Shown here in pieces: positions 58,872 through 64,000 of a stretch of 64,000 nt of DNA. Origin of the DNA: Diphasiastrum complanatum (taxonomy: Eukaryota; Streptophyta; Lycopodiopsida; Lycopodiales; Lycopodiaceae); assembly GCA_029204225.1 (NCBI GenBank), contig CM055094.1, forward strand, positions 17,848,808-17,912,807, in the 5' to 3' direction. The position numbers were made by a program, and so were the translations under genes. The notes under the pieces are model-generated. The model was not told the DNA's origin, did no database searches, and worked only from the letters and a program-made list of their open reading frames with translations. Within the stretch, counting starts at the first letter, position 1, and each line of letters opens with the position of its first letter.

Positions 58872-61158
58872 TCATCTATAAAACCATTGGAATAGCTGAA
58901 TGATGTAACTATTTTTTGAGGATATTCCACCATGTTGTGTATTTCGATGAAATGTTGCTCTTGCCTGCCAATGTGATTTCTCCATTTCTTGTGAGGACCA
59001 TATACTCAAACTGCCATACTTTTTTGCAAAAAATGACGCATGATGCCTTAGTATGTGCTACAGTATCAAAGATTTATGCATTGGTTAGAATCTATCAAGC
59101 AAGCTATACTAAAATTATAAAATTGTAAGACACTATTCAAATGTATCTTACCATGTAGTGGGTGATGTGATCTGAGCCCCAGGCCACACGAATTGCATCT
59201 AAAAACTCTATTGTTGTTTTCTCCAATAGGAGTGCATCTGCATATGAAATTGTGTCTTTTCTAAGCACTTCAACCATATTATCGAGCTTTTTCCAAACTT
59301 TAACCTTCTTTACCCTTGTTGTTTCTTTATCTTCAAAGTCTTATGTTGCAGAAATAACATCTTTCCAAACCGAGTATTGGATTTTAGACGACTCTTTAGA
59401 ATGATTTGATAAAAATTGATGAGATTTGACTCCTCCTATGCTAGGTTTACTGGGTACGTTTCTTGTTTTTCCCGAAAGCTTTTCATCTTTTTGTATTTTA
59501 ACATGGCCTTTATGAAGGCCTGCTTTTGACAACACTTCCTCTAATCGAGCGATTGCTTGTTTTGTTGCTGACTCTGGCTTAGTATTCCATGCAAACAAGA
59601 TATGAAGATATATTAATTTCTCTATGATCCTCACCTCTCCATGAAGTGTACAAATATGCACATTTTGTAAAGGAGTAGTACTGGTTTCCAGTTGGGATCT
59701 TCAATATCTCTTGAAACTCTTGTGTTTCTTGAAATGTCATTTGATGATTTCATACAATATAGACATGGATGTTTCGAATTTGCTCCATGAGATACATTGA
59801 ACATACATTTCAATGACTTCAAGTCTCCAGCTAAATGCCATTCCACAAAAAATTCACCTCTTTCAGGAACACTAAGTACTTTTCCATTCATATGATCCTT
59901 TATGATATCTGGATAACTTGTTCTGCTAAAAATCCAGGAAAGAACATCGTGATCCTCCTTGATAACCTGTTCAACATATGGAATCACAAGTTTTTATATA
60001 TTCAAAACAATTACTAAAAGAAATTGCACATGAATAACAACCGTTTTTTACCTGAAAATGTGCTAGCCACCATATGTATTTTTCTGATTGCACACTGAAG
60101 TTGAGATCCCTTGAGTTTGTTGCATTGCTCAATGCTCCATTCATGAGAGTAATACTTACTCTTTCCAACTTTTGTCCTTTTATAACTTTCGATTCATCTA
60201 GCTTGACCACCAGAATAAGTTTGCTCATACTAACACTTGTAATATTATAGAATGTCACTATAAATCTCAATAAATGATTCAAATCCACAAATAAGTTGCT
60301 GGTAGAATTATATGACAAATTGCCAGACTTTAAATTGTAAATCTCATTGATGTGAAAAGGGATTCCAATGACGTTTTGCATACCCTTATTCAATACATCT
60401 CTCTCCAATCTTATCTGAAAAGGGCAAGGAATGGGAAATTTTCTTACGTGCAATTGTCCAAAAGCCTCTTTAATAATTTTAAATATACTCGCATATGCCC
60501 CCCTGCTAATACCTGAGAAATCACATGCTCCCTGAATTAACGTTCAGTCGATTACCTTACCGACCTCGTTCATCAAAGCCTCAGTGACCTTGGACAAGAT
60601 TCGAGAATACCGATTATTGTCCAATAAAGACTTTGTGGACTTGGTTGTCAATACCAAACTCAGTGATTTTCCAATCAGGTCATTGTCCTTCAGATGCTGA
60701 TTTAAAACCAATGCTGATCTGCAAATGATTATGAAAATCAAGAAACCCAAATAGGACACATAATAAATGTCATGCTACTTCACAAAACTAAAATAAAACT
60801 GATTCAAATCAAATCCTTACTTGAATGCTTGAATCTTTTTTCTCCGTTGGCCTCCATTTAACGAAAGCTCATCAATGTCCTTCGGAATTCTTTTTCACTT
60901 GTTTCTTTTTAATTTCTTATCTAGTATGCGAGTTTCTTCTTTTAACTGGTCATTTGATATACGTAATGTTTGAACAAGTTGTCGGAATTGATCATTACTT
61001 GCATTCAAATTTAATATAATATTATGTAAATGTGCATTATCTTTTTGTATTTGTGATAATGTGGTCTCTTTTTCTCTATAGTCAGCAAGCAAACCATTTA
61101 ACATACATTTTAAACTCTGTATTTTCTGAACAGAGTTTGCAACACCATAAGTCATCAA
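58872..61158 (-). pseudogene. Unrecognised four-exon gene, possibly transposase-like, broken
   Basis: Minus-strand exons: A 61158 (or upstream; ATG at 61155) to 60821, B 60718-60052, C 59966-59152 and D 59057-58872 (TGA). All three introns are GT-AG with compatible phases, about 668 codons in all. Residues ~1-90 form a coiled coil. Then come RRKKIQAF, KLDESKVIKGQKLERVSIT, FSVQSEKYIWWLAHFQ, a block with WHLAGDLKSLKCMF followed by HPCLYC (a CxxC), CTLHGEVRIIEKL, and in exon D YGSLSIWSSQEMEKSHWQAR and HRNTQHGG. Lesions are TGA at 60898-60896 and 60546-60544, TAA at 59343-59341 and a one-base deletion near 59670. The modular blocks with GDL and CxxC recall transposon-encoded proteins of other eukaryotes, but I cannot name a family. 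Confidence 0.65.
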
Positions 61159-61159
61159 T

Positions 61160-61774
61160 CTTTCACAATAACTCAGTAAACCGTTTTATCCGTCACACAA
61201 AAACTTTATTAATTGTGTGATGGATTGGAATTGTGGAGCTTGCATCGAGCTCGGATCCAATGGATACAAACCTCCGTCAATCCACAAATCGTAATTCTTT
61301 CTTTGGTTGATTATGTGAGCGACCATATCAAGCGGATTCTTTCACTACTCCTCTTTTAGTTATCGGAGCATTCTCGACAGGGAGAACAATGTGTAGATGA
61401 AACTGAGACATTCCGCAAACATCAACTGATGAACCCAAAAAAAAAAATAGACACTATTCTTCATCCATGGCATACCGGAGATTCTATGTTTATTCTCTCG
61501 CTAGTTAAAACGAGGAACACAATCTCATTTTCAAATTTGAAAAAGTTAGTTAATGAGCGTCATAGGTTCTTGAAGTCGCAGTTGCATGCATCATAATTAT
61601 GTCATGTTAACTACACATTACTAATAAGGTTAAGCTAAACTGGACCTGAAAGTCTGTCGGAGTTTTAAAATCTGGCATTTTTTTGGTCCTACGTGGCATT
61701 TCTTAGACGGCCCTTTTGATGTATGTAACTCCTCTAATGGTTATGTGAGACAAGACTTATATCTTACCACGCAC
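61160..61774. other. Spacer; upstream region of the minus-strand gene
   Basis: A short hairpin-forming inverted repeat (ccgtcacacaa...ttgtgtgatgg, 61189-61223) lies just upstream of exon A. A terminal inverted repeat matching the left side of the unit (near 56803) was looked for and not seen. There is no convincing coding sequence. Confidence 0.4.
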
Positions 61775-62040
61775 AACTGATTAACAAACGATGCCACAAG
61801 GCCTGGCATGACCGTCACCTACGCAATAAAGATCTACACTTATGTGACCAGGTGCTTCTTTATACATCAAAGAAGCACCCGAGCAAATTGAAATTCAGAA
61901 GTGAGGAGCTGTATATTATTAATAAAGTCTTTTCTAATGGTGCAGTCTAGTTACAAACACTTGACGGAATATTCCTAGACACTTTCGTCAACGGTGGTCG
62001 TCTACGGTAGTATTACGAAGAGTTGTTTTTTGTTGACCCA
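61775..62040 (+). pseudogene. C-terminal part of a Ty3/gypsy integrase
   Basis: The translation AWHDRHLRNKDLHLCDQVLL, SKLKFRSEELYIINKVFSNG and FVNGGRLRRYY follows the conserved gypsy pol C-terminus (WHDxx..GDxVLLY..KLxxRWxGPYxV..G.vxL..FVNGxRLxxY). One in-frame TAG interrupts it. RT and the integrase core are absent upstream. It could be the 3' end of the element that is cut off at 52076, which has the same orientation, but sequence alone cannot show that. Confidence 0.8.
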
Positions 62041-62435
62041 ATTTAACATCTTTTCCCTAGTATCTATTTTACATTTTTTTTGTCTTTTTATTTCCTTGCT
62101 TGTAATTCTCGTTTTGCATGTCTATTTTTAACAACGTTCCTTGTTTATACTTCAAACCATTAATCATGTACTTTCTATGCAGCGCGCATTTTCTTTTTCC
62201 TGTAAATACTCATGGGTCATGGATGTTCTAGGTCCACAAAGGATGGGCTACACCATATGAAATGATTCTCACACTTTTAGCCACCTCATTTCTGTCTAAC
62301 TGGTATCTCAAGCATACACACATTCCTGGAGATACACCTTTTTCATAAGAACTTCTACTCTGAGCCATAGTCATATTTTTCCCCTTGAAGTTCTTCACTT
62401 GCATCAAACAGGACCATTCACTCCTCATGGGGTTT
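62041..62435. other. Spacer downstream of the gypsy pol end
   Basis: T-rich sequence without a supported gene. Probably the untranslated 3' part of the gypsy element. Confidence 0.35.
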
Positions 62436-62795
62436 GTCAAATCTCAACCGACGGGATTCGCTCAAATCTCAACCGACGGGTTTTGTCAAATCTCAACCGA
62501 CGGGATTCGCTCAAATCTCAATCGACGGGATTCGCTCAAATCTCAACCGACGGGTTTTGTCAAATCTCAACCGACGGGATTCGCTCAAATATTAATTGAC
62601 GGGATTTGTCAAATCTCAACCGACGGGTTTTGTCAAATCTCAACTGACGGGATTTGCTCAGATCTCAACCGACAATTTCTGTCCAATCTCAACTGACAAT
62701 TTTTGTCAGATCTCAACCGACGACTTCTGTCAAATCTCAACCGATGGATTTCTATCATATCTCGACTGACGTGACTCCATCACATCTCGACCAAC
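62436..62795. repeat. 24/25-bp minisatellite, core aaatctcaaccgacggg
   Basis: About 14 units of the form tcaaatctcaaccgacgggattcgc (25 bp) or tcaaatctcaaccgacgggttttg (24 bp), alternating irregularly. The right-hand units degenerate to tcagatctcaaccgac.atttctg. Plus-strand ORFs across it are periodic by-products (ISTDG, SQPTG and NLNRR read in the three frames). Confidence 0.95.
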
Positions 62796-63480
62796 ACTTC
62801 AAATTCAAAATTCAATGAGCAAATACATCCCATCACACCCAAACCCAGTCAACAACGTCCATAAATGCCATCACCTCGATGCCATTCGCACCTCAGTGAA
62901 GTGCGAATTTTGGAGTTTTCTGCCGACGATCTACTGGCGATTTTTTTGCTCTTGTATATAATCCTGGCGCTCTCTCGTTCTATGCATATGTCATTGCTTC
63001 CACACCATCTCCACCGACTATCAGCCATCCTAGTGTGTTTCCCAATGGGAGCACCATCACAAACCATCTCCAAACCTAACATCACCAGTGGAAGACAAAC
63101 CATTTGAAACTTTCACATGCTGAGGGGCAGTGTCACGCAAGCATTCAACACGCTTCCGTTACACTATTGAATATCACATTATAATTATAAACACTTTTCT
63201 TTTATCATCTCCATACATCCGTTCCCACCGAAAGCTACTTTCCTTACATCTCCCAATATCTTCACCCCTTCCGCTTCTTCACAAACATATACCGACATCT
63301 TCTTTTTTTCGAACTTCTACCTTCCATCGTTCTTATCCCACCTCATTTTGTTTCAACCCTTTTAGTTCACACCATACTTCGTTTTCCACACATCCTCCAC
63401 ACCGTTCTATCCACACACTTGCCTTCCCAACGTCAGTTCTCCACAGTCCTTTCCTTTCGCACCATAACTCCCTTCACACA
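62796..63480. other. Spacer between two related minisatellite arrays
   Basis: CT-rich plus strand; a long open frame begins at 63130 but its composition (Ser, His, Pro, Leu, Thr) and low complexity give no support for a protein. Part of it may be a retroelement leader. Confidence 0.4.
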
Positions 63481-63483
63481 GAT

Positions 63484-63636
63484 TTTCCATCCCATCTCAA
63501 CCGACACCCTCCGCTCACATCTCAACCAACACCTTCCTCTCCCATTTCAACCAACGCCCTCCGCTCACATCTCAACCGACACCTTCCTCTCCCATCTCAA
63601 TCAACGCCTTCCGCTCACATCTCAACCAAGACTTCT
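63484..63636. repeat. Second 24-bp minisatellite array, same core as 62436-62795
   Basis: About six units alternate between ccatctcaaccgacaccctccgct and cacatctcaaccaacaccttcctc. They share the catctcaaccgac core with the array 700 bp upstream but have different spacers. The array is open in several frames. Confidence 0.9.
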
Positions 63637-64000
63637 TATCCTTATCATCAAGGGACACCTAACGCGGCACCAAGGTACGTCGCACCCAATCAACCACAAC
63701 GCATGGCCTTACCTGCTCCACCAAGGCCAGCCAATCAACAAGTGGCCCATGTAAACTTGACAGCAGCAGAACAAGAATTGCAAATGTCACTTCAATCTGA
63801 GCAGCAGCAATGGTACGGACAGATGAACCATTTATGGATCCTGCCATAAATGAATATGTATCGGCCTATACAGCTCAAACTCAACGTCAAGGTGGAAGAA
63901 ATTACGGCTGCTACGGGTGCGGCGAGGGACACAGAATTGCAGAATGTCCCTACAAAGGACAATATACAACCTTCTGCCAGGATTGAGGTAATGGACATTG
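63637..64000 (+). pseudogene. Ty3/gypsy gag C-terminal part with zinc knuckle (runs off the window)
   Basis: Codon-like sequence begins after the minisatellite (GTPNAAPRYVAPNQPQRMAL; LTAAEQELQMSL). After a frameshift near 63835 it continues as YTAQTQRQGG and the zinc knuckle CYGCGEGHRIAECP (C-x2-C-x4-H-x4-C, ~63916-63957). A TGA replaces what should be the second Cys of a following knuckle (FCQD then stop, 63985-63987). Gag zinc knuckles bind the RNA genome during packaging. The element continues to the right beyond the window and is already non-functional. Confidence 0.75.

Noticed and set aside
62385..62696. CRISPR-like regular repeat and a 103-codon ORF
   Set aside because: Plant nuclear DNA; units are contiguous 24/25-mers without unique spacers, and the ORF is the repeat read in frame.
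62865..63849. 239-codon plus-strand ORF rich in Ser, His and Pro
   Set aside because: Most of it is CT-rich low-complexity sequence and a minisatellite; only the last ~70 codons resemble gypsy gag and are annotated as such.

Overview
The window is nuclear DNA of a land plant, most likely a seed plant with a repeat-rich genome. Two host genes with plant-type GT-AG introns are clear, and the rest is mostly decayed LTR retrotransposons, long GA/CT microsatellites and minisatellites. I cannot name the species.

Host genes. (1) A six-exon gene at 12478-14691 (-) encodes a 253-residue protein with arginine-rich blocks, one hydrophobic segment and a C-terminal RING-H2 finger. (2) An eight-exon gene at 25601-33945 (-) encodes a complete 295-residue PP2C protein phosphatase. 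All splice phases of both genes close in frame. The PP2C introns hold a (GA)n tract, a dead LINE, a GGAACG palindromic tandem repeat and a tRNA-derived SINE with perfect target-site duplications.

Retroelements, left to right: a Ty3/gypsy pol fragment (506-2426, -); a 3' LTR (2545-3199, +); a Ty1/copia pol (4539-7321, -); a gypsy RT/RNase H relic (10600-11520, +); a copia 5' end with LTR, PBS and gag (17728-19825, -); a copia gag (39279-40063, -); an LTR end with PBS (42780-42956, +); an orphan retroelement ORF with 3' LTR (44439-46020, +) lying near a ribosomal-protein S27a fragment; gypsy gag/protease (48186-52076, +); a second gypsy with PBS, gag, protease, RT, RNase H and a truncated integrase (52080-56802, +); a gypsy integrase C-terminus (61775-62040, +); and the start of another gypsy gag (63650-64000, +).

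The most unusual stretch is 56.8-61.2 kb. Two unrecognised, intron-containing, convergent genes lie there with stop codons only about 150 bp apart. The plus-strand gene runs 57136-58717. The minus-strand gene runs 58872-61158 and has coiled-coil, CxxC and SHWQAR-type sequence features. They look like a two-gene mobile element that is now broken by stops and frameshifts. The plus-strand gene's promoter region is fused directly to the truncated gypsy integrase. The same chimera, with shared nonsense codons, recurs inverted at the left edge of the window (1-2426), so it was copied after it formed. Many lesions are CGA-to-TGA or other C-to-T/G-to-A changes, as expected from methylated, silenced DNA.
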